A stretch of DNA of 64,000 nucleotides from Terriglobia bacterium (GTDB taxonomy: Bacteria > Acidobacteriota > Terriglobia > JAJPHL01), in NCBI GenBank assembly GCA_021325275.1, contig JAJPHL010000009.1, positions 124,001-188,000 on the forward strand, in the 5' to 3' direction. Shown piece after piece: positions 37,225-45,091 of this stretch. The position numbers and the translations under genes were made by a program. The stretch's first letter is position 1, and each line of letters begins with the position of its first letter. Under the pieces are notes generated by a model, which was not told where the DNA came from, made no database searches, and was given only the letters and a program-made list of their open reading frames with translations.

Positions 37225-38699
37225 AGGCGGTCCTCTTCGCCACCGGACCATCGGATCACGCCGCCGCCGAAGCGCGCGCGCTGCGCGAACGTTTGGGTCC
37301 CGATTCCGTGAGTGTGGTCGCGGCGCGCGGTGAGAAAGCCGCGGTTCTGCACGCCGTCTCTGTTTTGCCGTCTCCGGCGGCCGATGTTCCAGTGCTCGAA
37401 GCCGGACCGCTTGTAGTCTTCAAAATTTGGATGGCCATCGGGCTGGCATCGACGGAAGTATTTTGTCTTTCCAATCAGCAGGTACAAGGAAAAGCGCATC
37501 GCTTTTTGAAATTGATGGCGTACGCCGTACGCGGACGCGTGGTGTTCGTGCGTCCCGATGGCCGCGCGCCCTTGGGATTGTGGTCGTTCCTTTGGGTGAC
37601 GCTCAGCCGTTTGTGGTCTCGCGGCAATGGCGCTTTGCTGGTTGGCTCGGCGTCGCCGGAAACGTTGCGGCGACTGGAAGCGGATTTGCGCGCGCGCCGG
37701 CCCGGCGCCGACGTTCACGTTCTCGCAAATCCCTCGCCGCTCGATTTTCTGCGGATGATTCGCAATTGGCGGCATTATTGCTATCTTTCCATTCCGTGGA
37801 CGGGCGAGGGTCACAACTTCTTAAAACTTGCCGCGTGGGTCTTGCCTTGCGGCCATCGCGAAATCTACAACGAAGCCGGCGACTCGTTTTCCGTCCGCTT
37901 GATCGGCACACTCGCCGCGCACATCGGCCGCCGTTTCCGCGAACGCGCCGTGGCCATCTGGAACGGAGTGCGCTATGCGGCCTGGAAGACCGGTGAGAAA
38001 CTCCACGCTGCGTGGAACGGCATTCGTTACGCCGCTTGGTGGTCGGGCGACGCGCTGCTCTCCGGTTGGTACAAATTGCTGGCGATTCCATCGGGCGTCA
38101 CCGTGATCGGATCGGCGTCCGGTTACTACTTGCGTGGAATTGTCGCCGACTTGCGGCGCAAAAATCCCGGCGCGCCGATCTACGGAATCCTGCCGGAGAA
38201 ACTGGTCGAGCCCGCGGGACCACTATTCGACGCCGTGATCCCCATGCGTTTCACAGCGATTCTCGCGCACGCGGTTGGACCGCGCCGCACCGGTTGGTGC
38301 GCCATTCCCTGCACGAACGAAGGCTACAACGGCTACAAGTGGATTGCGTGCTTCATGCCCCTCGGCCATCGCAAGGTTTACAACGAAAACGGCGACGGCT
38401 ACGCGGTCCGCAATTGGCGCACCATGGTGACCCACGCGCACTGGCGCCTGAAGCATCGTTTGTTTTACCAGGCGTTCACAGAGCGGCGCGGCCGCTCATG
38501 GCCCGTCGTGTGGATGCATTTGCTGCTCTATCCGTTTCGCTTAGTAGCCGGCGCGGCCTTGTTGGCGATGGTCCGTTTGCGCGCGAAACGCTATCCCGCC
38601 ACGCGCTTGATGTCACACGAAACCCCGCCGGTCCCGCGAATCGCTCCGATCTTCCAGAATGAAGAACCCGTCGCGTCAGGAAAACCCGAATCGGTTTAG
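37221..38699 (+). CDS. Unrecognised protein with a triplicated ~90-residue module, last gene of polysaccharide operon
   Basis: A 492-residue protein of no family I can name. Three related modules are visible at about residues 1-115, 138-226 and 293-397. Modules B and C share GSAS, a following helix ending in [RK]xPGA, then an [IW]PxTxEGxN-x2-K-x-[AI]-x5-P-x-GHR-x-[IV]YNE-x-GD segment. Module A is diverged. Between B and C lies a shorter direct repeat, WNG[VI]RYAAW (247-255, 265-273). A hydrophobic stretch near 430-450 may anchor it to the membrane. It is coupled to the glycosyltransferase upstream (ATGA), so a role in polysaccharide or lipid-linked glycan assembly is likely. Similar conserved segments occur, as far as I recall, in acidobacterial glycan clusters. 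Confidence 0.6.
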   Translation: MKAVLFATGPSDHAAAEARALRERLGPDSVSVVAARGEKAAVLHAVSVLPSPAADVPVLEAGPLVVFKIWMAIGLASTEVFCLSNQQVQGKAHRFLKLMAYAVRGRVVFVRPDGRAPLGLWSFLWVTLSRLWSRGNGALLVGSASPETLRRLEADLRARRPGADVHVLANPSPLDFLRMIRNWRHYCYLSIPWTGEGHNFLKLAAWVLPCGHREIYNEAGDSFSVRLIGTLAAHIGRRFRERAVAIWNGVRYAAWKTGEKLHAAWNGIRYAAWWSGDALLSGWYKLLAIPSGVTVIGSASGYYLRGIVADLRRKNPGAPIYGILPEKLVEPAGPLFDAVIPMRFTAILAHAVGPRRTGWCAIPCTNEGYNGYKWIACFMPLGHRKVYNENGDGYAVRNWRTMVTHAHWRLKHRLFYQAFTERRGRSWPVVWMHLLLYPFRLVAGAALLAMVRLRAKRYPATRLMSHETPPVPRIAPIFQNEEPVASGKPESV

Positions 38700-38842
38700 C
38701 GCGACAGTCGCGGGACCTTGCGCTGGGCTTTGGATCGACAGAAGCGTTACAATAATGAGTGCAAAGGCGATTTGGCCGATGCGACATTTGTGTAGTCCTT
38801 CATACACGACAGCATGCGGCGTACAAGACACGAGGAGGAATG

Positions 38843-39373
38843 ATGAGACGACGAGAGTTCTTGCGAGGCGCGGCGGCACTTCTTCCTGCCGTTGGCGCGA
38901 TGCGCGCGGCGGCAGCGTCGCCCACCGTGAAGATCGCGGAGTTTGATGCATCCGGTGCGCCGAAGGGCGTCCAGGAAGTAGCGAAGATCAAGAAGACCGA
39001 CGCGGAGTGGAAAGCACAGTTGGAACCGCTGCAGTTTTCGGTGACGCGCCACGCCGACACCGAGCGCGCCTTCACCGGTAAGTACGCCGACTTTCACGGC
39101 GACGGATTGTATCTCTGCGTTTGCTGCCAGACGGCGCTATTCGATTCGAAGACCAAGTTTGAATCGGGAAACGGATGGCCGAGTTTCTATCAGCCGATCG
39201 CTAAGCAGAACGTCACCACGAAGAGCGATTTCAGTTTCGGCGTTCGCACAGAAGTCCTTTGCAGCCGCTGCGACGCGCACTTGGGTCACGTGTTCGACGA
39301 CGGCCCGCCGCCGACGCACTTGCGCTATTGCATGAACTCGGCGTCGCTGGTGTTCCAGCCGCGCGGGAAGTAG
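38843..39373 (+). CDS. msrB: Peptide-methionine (R)-S-oxide reductase, TAT-exported
   Basis: A 176-residue protein that repairs methionine-R-sulfoxide in oxidised proteins. The N-terminus [19 protein letters not shown] is a twin-arginine-type signal, so it probably works in the periplasm. The SelR domain is complete: structural zinc cysteines in LCVCC and [10 protein letters not shown], the ESGNGWPSF substrate segment, and the catalytic Cys in RYCMNSASL. Two in-tandem ATGs occur (38840, 38843); the GAGGAGGA ribosome site at 38832-38839 gives proper spacing only to 38843. It heads a same-strand run extending to about 44972. Confidence 0.93.
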   Translation: MRRREFLRGAAALLPAVGAMRAAAASPTVKIAEFDASGAPKGVQEVAKIKKTDAEWKAQLEPLQFSVTRHADTERAFTGKYADFHGDGLYLCVCCQTALFDSKTKFESGNGWPSFYQPIAKQNVTTKSDFSFGVRTEVLCSRCDAHLGHVFDDGPPPTHLRYCMNSASLVFQPRGK

Positions 39374-39380
39374 CGACGGT

Positions 39381-39740
39381 ATGGATAAGGTCAGCCTGGC
39401 ACAGAAGTTTGCGCTGATTTCCGAGTACTGGAAACCGAAAATTGCCGGACAAGTGAACGATTTCCACGTGAAGCTCGTCAAGTTCACAGGTGAGTTCATT
39501 TGGCATCACCACGACCACGAGGACGAATTGTTCCTGGTCGTCAAGGGTCGCATGCGCATGTGTTTCCGCGACCGCGAGGTCGTCGTCGATCCCGGCGAGT
39601 TCATCATCGTGCCACGCGGCGTGGAGCACAAGCCGGTGGCCGAGGGAGAAACGCACGTTGTGCTGCTCGAGCCGGCAACCACGCTGAACACCGGCAACGT
39701 CCGCAACGAACGCACCGTCCCTGAGTTGGACCGCGTTTGA
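39381..39740 (+). CDS. Cupin domain protein
   Basis: A 119-residue single-domain cupin. Motif 1 is FIWHHHDHEDELFLVVKG, unusually His-rich, with the metal ligands, and motif 2 is PGEFIIVPRGVEHKPVA. This form is common for small metal-dependent stabilisers or sugar-like ligand binders. It starts seven nucleotides after msrB and its stop overlaps the next start (TGATG), so the three genes are co-translated. The specific ligand is unknown. Confidence 0.87.
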   Translation: MDKVSLAQKFALISEYWKPKIAGQVNDFHVKLVKFTGEFIWHHHDHEDELFLVVKGRMRMCFRDREVVVDPGEFIIVPRGVEHKPVAEGETHVVLLEPATTLNTGNVRNERTVPELDRV

Positions 39741-40510
39741 TGGAGGGTGTCGAGACATTCTCAGGTTTTCACTCGCGTTTTCTCGAAGCGGAGCGTTCCA
39801 TTCACGTCTGGACTCCACCGGGATACACGGCGCGCCGCGCGTATCCTGTGCTCTATCTTCAGGACGGTCAAAACGTCTTCGACCCTGAAACATCGTTCGT
39901 TCGCGGCGAGCACTGGCGCGCTGCGGAAACGGCTACGTTGCTCGTCCGCACGGGAGAAATAACGCCGCTCCTGATCGTCGCCATCGACAACGCCGGCGAT
40001 GCGCGCATCGACGAGTACACGCCTACGCAAAACGCGCGACTCCATCGCGGCGGGCGCGCCGAGCGCTACGAAAAGATGCTCCTCGGTGAAGTGATGCCGT
40101 TCGTCGCGGCGCGTTATCGCGTACGCACGGGACCGCGTTCCACCGCGCTCGGTGGGTCGTCACTCGGCGGATTGCTGACGTTGTTCATTGGAATGCGCCG
40201 TCCAGATATCGTCGGCCGGCTCGCGATCATGTCACCGTCGCTGTGGTGGGACGATCGCGTAATCTTGCGAAAGATTGCCGGAAACGAATGGCGCCCACGC
40301 CCGCGCATCTGGCTCGATTGCGGCACGGACGAAGCGAGCACGCCTCGCGCCTCCACGCGCGACGCGCGTTCGCTGCGCCGCATTCTGTTGCGTCAAGGGT
40401 GGCGCGAGGGACGCAACCTCGTGTACTGCGAGGATCAAGGCGGCGGACATAACGAGCGCGCCTGGGCGTATCGGTTCCCGATGATGCTGCGTTTTCTCTT
40501 CTCCACATGA
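39740..40510 (+). CDS. Alpha/beta hydrolase, esterase D-like
   Basis: A 256-residue enzyme of the Esterase/enterochelin-esterase-like (COG2819) family. It opens with a strand HVWTPPGYTARRAYPVLYLQ and then DGQNVFDP. The nucleophile Ser is in LGGSSLGGLL, the acidic residue is probably in CGTDEAS, and the His is in GGGHNERAWAYRF. It hydrolyses an ester, and the substrate is unknown. ATG 39740 overlaps the cupin stop. No signal peptide is apparent, so it is probably cytoplasmic. Confidence 0.87.
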   Translation: MEGVETFSGFHSRFLEAERSIHVWTPPGYTARRAYPVLYLQDGQNVFDPETSFVRGEHWRAAETATLLVRTGEITPLLIVAIDNAGDARIDEYTPTQNARLHRGGRAERYEKMLLGEVMPFVAARYRVRTGPRSTALGGSSLGGLLTLFIGMRRPDIVGRLAIMSPSLWWDDRVILRKIAGNEWRPRPRIWLDCGTDEASTPRASTRDARSLRRILLRQGWREGRNLVYCEDQGGGHNERAWAYRFPMMLRFLFST

Positions 40511-40525
40511 TAAATTTGTAGCTTC

Positions 40526-41356
40526 ATGCCGGGGGAAAACTTCGTACAACTTGTGGAATTGATGCGACGCTTGCGCGCACCGGGCGGCTGCCCTTGGGAT
40601 CGCGAGCAAACGTTCGAAACCATCAAGCCGTACATGTTGGAAGAAGCGTACGAAGTCGCGGAAGCCATCGACAACGGAGATTTTCCGCATCTTCGCGAAG
40701 AACTCGGCGATCTTCTTTTACAAGTAGTCTTCTTTTCGCAAATGGCCGCGGAAGCCGGGCACTTCACGGTTGAAGATGTGGTGCGAGCGATCAGCGACAA
40801 ACTGGTTCGCCGGCATCCCCATGTTTTCGGCGACAAGTCCCGCGAAACTTCGCTCGATACGGGTGACCAAGTGAAGCGCAAGTGGGCCGACTTGAAGGAA
40901 GAAGAGAAGAAACAAGAAGCCGCCGCGCGCGGCGAGCAATACGAAAAACGCAAGTCGGTGCTCGACGGCGTGTCGAAAGGCGCGCCTGCGTTGATCGAAG
41001 CGTATCAGTTGACGGATCGCGCCGCGTTCGTCGGCTTCGACTGGCCGAATCCCGAGGGAATCGTGGAAAAGATGGAAGAAGAGATTGCCGAGTTGCGCGA
41101 GGCACGCGCGAACGGTGGAGATCGCGAGGCGATTCGCGAAGAAGTCGGCGACTTGCTCTTCACGGCGGTGAATCTGGCGCGTGGCTTGGGGATGGAGCCG
41201 GAAAGCTTGCTGAAACGCGCCAATCGGAAATTCCGCCGGCGGTTTCAATGGATGGAAGCGCGCTTGGCCGAGGAGAATCGCCAGCCGGCCGGCACGCCCC
41301 TCGAGGAGATGGAGGCATTGTGGCAACGAGCCAAGCAGGAAGCGGTACAAAGTTGA
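40526..41356 (+). CDS. mazG: Nucleoside triphosphate pyrophosphohydrolase
   Basis: A 276-residue all-alpha NTP pyrophosphatase that removes non-canonical or excess (d)NTPs. Two MazG domains are visible. The first has GGCPWDREQTFETIKPYMLEE with the conserved metal-binding Glu residues, followed by EELGDLLLQVVFF. The second is EEEIAELREA and EEVGDLLFTAVNLARG. The linking RRHPHVFGD is diagnostic. The C-terminus is slightly longer than in E. coli MazG (263). It overlaps the next gene by 37 nt if the GTG start of that gene is right. Confidence 0.96.
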   Translation: MPGENFVQLVELMRRLRAPGGCPWDREQTFETIKPYMLEEAYEVAEAIDNGDFPHLREELGDLLLQVVFFSQMAAEAGHFTVEDVVRAISDKLVRRHPHVFGDKSRETSLDTGDQVKRKWADLKEEEKKQEAAARGEQYEKRKSVLDGVSKGAPALIEAYQLTDRAAFVGFDWPNPEGIVEKMEEEIAELREARANGGDREAIREEVGDLLFTAVNLARGLGMEPESLLKRANRKFRRRFQWMEARLAEENRQPAGTPLEEMEALWQRAKQEAVQS

Positions 41357-42087
41357 AGGACGAACTTACCTATCGCGCGTGCGACGGCGTCGACGATTTT
41401 CGCCAGTGCGTCGCGCTGCAAAAGTCGGTGTGGCGCTTCGCCGACGAAGACTTGTTGCCGACACGTCTGTTCGTGGTCGGCCAGAAAATCGGCGGACAAA
41501 TCTTCGGCGCGTTCGATTCGCACGGAAAACTCGCGGGATTTTGTCTTTCGATTCCCGCGCTGCGCAACGGAAAAAGCTATCTCCATTCGCACATGCTCGG
41601 TGTGCTGCCGCAATATCAGAACCTCCACGTGGGACGCCGTTTGAAACTGATGCAGCGCGATGACGCCATCGCGCGCGCCATTCCACTGATCGAATGGACC
41701 TTCGATCCCCTCGAGTTGAAGAACGCCTTCTTCAACGTCATGCGTCTCGGGGCGATCGTGCGCCGCTACGTACCGAACCAATATGGCGCGAGCTCCTCGG
41801 CGTTGCAGCACGGATTGCCGACCGATCGCCTGGTAGCCGAGTGGTGGGTGACCGGCGATCGTGCGGCGTCACCGGGAAACAGCGGGCTCGCGGAAAAGCG
41901 CATCGTTTGCCGCGCGGACATTTTGGAAGTCAAGCAAACCGATTCGAAGGCCGCGCTCGACGTGCAAACGCGTTTGCGCGAGGAATTTCAGGCGGCGTTT
42001 CGCGACGGATACGCCGTCACAGGATTTGAGCGCGGCGACAAAGAGTGCGCGTACTTGCTCGATCGCGCGCCCCAGCCGGCACTCTAG
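41320..42087 (+). CDS. GNAT family acyltransferase (COG3375 type)
   Basis: A 255-residue GNAT-fold protein of the family annotated as predicted GNAT superfamily acetyltransferase. The acyl-CoA pyrophosphate loop lies in SHMLGVLPQYQNLHVGRRLK, followed by WTFDPLELKNAFFNVMRLGA, a family signature. Homologues in Geobacillus-like operons are N-succinyl- or acetyltransferases for D-amino acids, paired with N-succinylamino acid racemase; the following gene is exactly that racemase family. Start GTG 41320 (GGAGG site four to five nucleotides upstream) is preferred over TTG 41353, which would overlap the mazG stop. Confidence 0.82.
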   Translation: MATSQAGSGTKLKDELTYRACDGVDDFRQCVALQKSVWRFADEDLLPTRLFVVGQKIGGQIFGAFDSHGKLAGFCLSIPALRNGKSYLHSHMLGVLPQYQNLHVGRRLKLMQRDDAIARAIPLIEWTFDPLELKNAFFNVMRLGAIVRRYVPNQYGASSSALQHGLPTDRLVAEWWVTGDRAASPGNSGLAEKRIVCRADILEVKQTDSKAALDVQTRLREEFQAAFRDGYAVTGFERGDKECAYLLDRAPQPAL

Positions 42088-42099
42088 GAAGACCATGCC

Positions 42100-43212
42100 A
42101 TGTTGAAACTTGATCGAATCGTTCTGCGGGAAATTCGCATGCCGCTGGTGAATTTCTTTGAAACCAGCTTCGGCCGCACCTACGACCGCCGCATTGTGCT
42201 TGTGGAAGTGCGCGATCACGACGGCGCCGTTGGGTGGGGTGAGGTCACGGCGGGCGAAAACCCGTTTTACAACGAAGAAACCACCGACACGGCGTGGCAC
42301 ATCATCAAGCAGTTTGTCGCGCCGCGCGTCTTGCATCAACCGCTCGACTCGGCAGGAGAAATTCGCGATCGCACCAAGCACATTCGCGGACACAACATGG
42401 CGTGCGGCGCCGTGGAGACGGCCTCGTGGGAATTGGAAGCGCGCCGCGCCGGACAGCCGTTGTGGAAATATCTGGGCGGCGTGCATACCGAAATCGCGTG
42501 CGGTGTATCCATCGGCATCAAGGACACGGTGCCCGATCTGCTCGCGGCGGTGGAGAAAGAAGTTGCGGCGGGATATCAGCGTATCAAAGTGAAGATCAAA
42601 CCGGGCTGGGACATTGAAGTGATCGCCGCGATCCGCGAGCGTTTCCCGCAAATCAAATTGATGGCCGACGCGAATTCCGCGTACACGCTCGCCGACATCG
42701 ACCACCTAAAGCAATTCGACCGCTACTATTTGATGATGATCGAGCAGCCGCTGCCGTATTACGACATCATCGATCACGCTAAACTTCAGGCCAAGCTCGA
42801 TACGCCTGTTTGCCTCGATGAATGCATCAAGAACGCGCATATTTGCGAGCAAGCGATTGCGATCGGCGCGGGGCGAATCGTCAACTTGAAGCTTGGCCGC
42901 GTCGGCGGATTCGCCGAAGCGCGCCGCGTGCATGACATTTGCCAGGCGCACAAGATTCCGGTGTGGTGCGGCGGAATGCTGGAGAGCGGCGTGGGCCGCG
43001 CGCACAACATCGCCATGTCGACGCTCGCGAATTTCGTGCTGCCTGGCGACGTCTCGGCGAGCAAGCGCTACTGGAAGCAGGACGTGATCGTGCCGCCGGT
43101 GGAAGTGAGCGCGCGCGGAACGATCACCGTGAGCGATCAGCCCGGCCTCGGTTTCGACCTCGATCACAAGTTCATCGATTCCATTACGGTGCGCCGCGAG
43201 GAACTCTCCTGA
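42100..43212 (+). CDS. menC: N-succinylamino acid racemase / o-succinylbenzoate synthase (enolase superfamily)
   Basis: A 370-residue enolase-superfamily protein. The catalytic set is complete: K163-x-K165 (RIKVKIKPG), metal ligands D190 (MADAN), E215 (IEQP) and D240 (CLDE), and the opposite base K264 (NLKLGRVGG). This numbering equals that of the Amycolatopsis NSAR/OSBS branch. The protein could be MenC of menaquinone synthesis or an N-acylamino acid racemase. No other men genes are present, while a GNAT acyltransferase lies 12 nt upstream, which favours the amino acid function. An EamA exporter follows. Confidence 0.87.
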   Translation: MLKLDRIVLREIRMPLVNFFETSFGRTYDRRIVLVEVRDHDGAVGWGEVTAGENPFYNEETTDTAWHIIKQFVAPRVLHQPLDSAGEIRDRTKHIRGHNMACGAVETASWELEARRAGQPLWKYLGGVHTEIACGVSIGIKDTVPDLLAAVEKEVAAGYQRIKVKIKPGWDIEVIAAIRERFPQIKLMADANSAYTLADIDHLKQFDRYYLMMIEQPLPYYDIIDHAKLQAKLDTPVCLDECIKNAHICEQAIAIGAGRIVNLKLGRVGGFAEARRVHDICQAHKIPVWCGGMLESGVGRAHNIAMSTLANFVLPGDVSASKRYWKQDVIVPPVEVSARGTITVSDQPGLGFDLDHKFIDSITVRREELS

Positions 43213-43253
43213 GTTCCGCCGCGACTCCCGACTCCAACCATTTGTCGGCGCGC

Positions 43254-44117
43254 ATGCTCGCGCTGCTGACGTTGATGACCGTCTTGTGGGCGGGAAATTT
43301 CATCGTCGGCAAAATTGCGCTGCGTGAATTCTCCGTGCCGGTGTTGATCTGGTTTCGGCTGCTGATTTCGACCGTCTTGTTGTGGGCGATCTTCGCGATG
43401 ACCGGCGGGCGCGACGAGTTCACGCGCTTGTTGCGAGAATGGAAAGCGCTGGCGGCCGTGGGCGTCACCTGGGTGGTACTGAATCAGCTTTTTTATGCCG
43501 CCGGAATCAAGAACACCAGCGCGGCCCACGCGTCGGTGATTTCGGCGCTGGCGCCGGTGTGGGTTCTGATCCTCGCGACGCTCATGGGACTGGAGCGTTT
43601 TTCGCGCGGAAAAATCGTTGGGCTTGCGGTGTGTCTCGGCGGCGTGGCGATTCTCACAAACTTGCGCCCGGTACACGCCGGTCCAGGTCCGTCGCTGAAA
43701 GGCGATTTGCTTTCGCTCACCAGTTCCATGGCTTTCGCCACCGGTACCGTGCTCGGGAAAAAATTGACGCCGCGCTTCGGCGCCGTGGGAATCAACGCGA
43801 TGAGTTATTCGGTCGGCGTCCTGGTCGTCGCGCCCCTGGCGTTGCGCGAGTTGCCATCGACGCATCTGGCGAACGTCAGCGCCACGGCGTGGCTCGCGCT
43901 CACCTACATGGCCGTGGGATCGTCCGTGCTCGCGTACATCGTTTATTTTTGGGCGATGCGCACCGCCGGTGCCACACGGGTGGCGGCGTTTTCGTACTTG
44001 CAACCGCCGATCGTCACGGTGATGGGCATGGCGTTCCTGCATGAATCGCTCTCACTGCCGGAAACGGCGTGCGGCGCGATCATCCTGGCAGGAGTGTTTC
44101 TCACCGAGCGCGGGTGA
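43254..44117 (+). CDS. EamA (DMT) family transporter
   Basis: A 287-residue membrane protein with ten predicted helices in two EamA halves. It opens with MLALLTLMTVLWAGNFIVGK and has NQLFYAAGIKNTSAAHAS and SVLAYIVYFWAMRTAGATR, which are typical. Members export amino acids, nucleosides or other metabolites. I use ATG 43254; TTG 43242 and a CTG overlapping the menC stop are in frame. The location after the amino acid racemase gene makes amino acid export plausible, but that is inference. Confidence 0.87.
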   Translation: MLALLTLMTVLWAGNFIVGKIALREFSVPVLIWFRLLISTVLLWAIFAMTGGRDEFTRLLREWKALAAVGVTWVVLNQLFYAAGIKNTSAAHASVISALAPVWVLILATLMGLERFSRGKIVGLAVCLGGVAILTNLRPVHAGPGPSLKGDLLSLTSSMAFATGTVLGKKLTPRFGAVGINAMSYSVGVLVVAPLALRELPSTHLANVSATAWLALTYMAVGSSVLAYIVYFWAMRTAGATRVAAFSYLQPPIVTVMGMAFLHESLSLPETACGAIILAGVFLTERG

Positions 44118-44134
44118 CCGATCGAGAAGCCGCC

Positions 44135-44162
44135 GCGGATAAACGCAGATGAACGCAGATAA
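44135..44162 (+). repeat. Word-repeat fragment (CGCAGAT type), unpaired
   Basis: The segment is GCGGAT followed by AAACGCAGAT and GAACGCAGAT, the same 10-nt words as in the perfect hairpin at 25525-25615. Here only one arm is present, with no reverse complement in the 54-nt gap. It ends nine nucleotides before the ATG of the SDR gene. Confidence 0.85.
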
Positions 44163-44171
44163 GATGGGGAT

Positions 44172-44972
44172 ATGTCCGCCGCCACTCGACCCGTTGCGCT
44201 GATCACCGGTGCGTCCGCGGGACTTGGCGCCGTCTTCGCGCGCAAGCTCGCCGCGCGCGGTTACGATTTGATCCTGAACGCGCGCCGCAAGGATCGACTT
44301 GAAAAGCTGTGCGCCGAGATTTCCGCGGCGCACGGCGTTTCGTGTCAAACGCTCGTCGCCGACATCGGAGACCATTCCGATTTACGGAAAGTCGAAGATG
44401 CGATCCATGCATGCGATCGCTTCGAATTGCTCGTGAACAACGCGGGCTTCGGCACGATGGGCACGTTTTTCAAAGGCAACATCGACGCGCAGGAGCAAAT
44501 GATCCGCGTGCACATGACCGCCACGATGCGCCTCTCGCGCGCGGCCCTCGACGTGATGATTCCCAAGCGGCGCGGCGCGATCATCAGCACGTCGTCGTTT
44601 GCGGCGTTTGAAACCAACGCCGGCAGCGTCAACTACAGCGCGTCGAAGGCATGGATCAATCGCTTCACCGAAGGACTCGATCTGGAGCTGGGCGCGTTGG
44701 ACTCGCCGGTGAAGGTGCAAGCCTTGTGTCCCGGCTTCACGTACACCGAATTTCACGACGTGATCCACATGGATCGCGCGAAGATTCCGAAATGGCTTTG
44801 GCTTTCCGCCGAAAGCGTCGTCGACGCGTCGCTCGAAGGACTCGACCGCGGACAACTGATTGTCGTCCCGGGTTCGCAATATCGCTTGCTGAGAGTGTTT
44901 CTCGGACTTCTGCCGCGTTTCGTGAAGCGCGGTTTAGCGATTCGCATGGGCCGGCGAATGAAGGGCGTCTGA
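44172..44972 (+). CDS. SDR family NAD(P)-dependent oxidoreductase
   Basis: A 266-residue classical short-chain dehydrogenase. The cofactor motif TGASAGLG is at residues 13-20, NNAGFG follows, and the catalytic Ser and Tyr-x3-Lys are in STSSFAAFETNAGSVNYSASK. The tail beyond ~residue 195 (PKWLWLSAESVVDASLEGL and the hydrophobic PGSQYRLLRVFLGLLPRF) resembles the COG0300 (DltE/YqjQ-like) branch. The substrate is unknown. It follows the EamA gene by 54 nt, which contain an unpaired word-repeat. Confidence 0.9.
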   Translation: MSAATRPVALITGASAGLGAVFARKLAARGYDLILNARRKDRLEKLCAEISAAHGVSCQTLVADIGDHSDLRKVEDAIHACDRFELLVNNAGFGTMGTFFKGNIDAQEQMIRVHMTATMRLSRAALDVMIPKRRGAIISTSSFAAFETNAGSVNYSASKAWINRFTEGLDLELGALDSPVKVQALCPGFTYTEFHDVIHMDRAKIPKWLWLSAESVVDASLEGLDRGQLIVVPGSQYRLLRVFLGLLPRFVKRGLAIRMGRRMKGV

Positions 44973-45091
44973 CTTGAACTCACGTATCGGATGAACAAAG
45001 GATACCGCCGTCACAATCCGGTAACATGGCCTCGGTAGCATTCGAATCGGGCCGGAGATTGAGGCCCACTCGAATCGGAGGTGAGTCACCC

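Noticed and set aside
40526-44972. Horizontally acquired island
   Set aside because: Codon and base use look like the rest of the window, and no integrase, tRNA or flanking repeat is seen.
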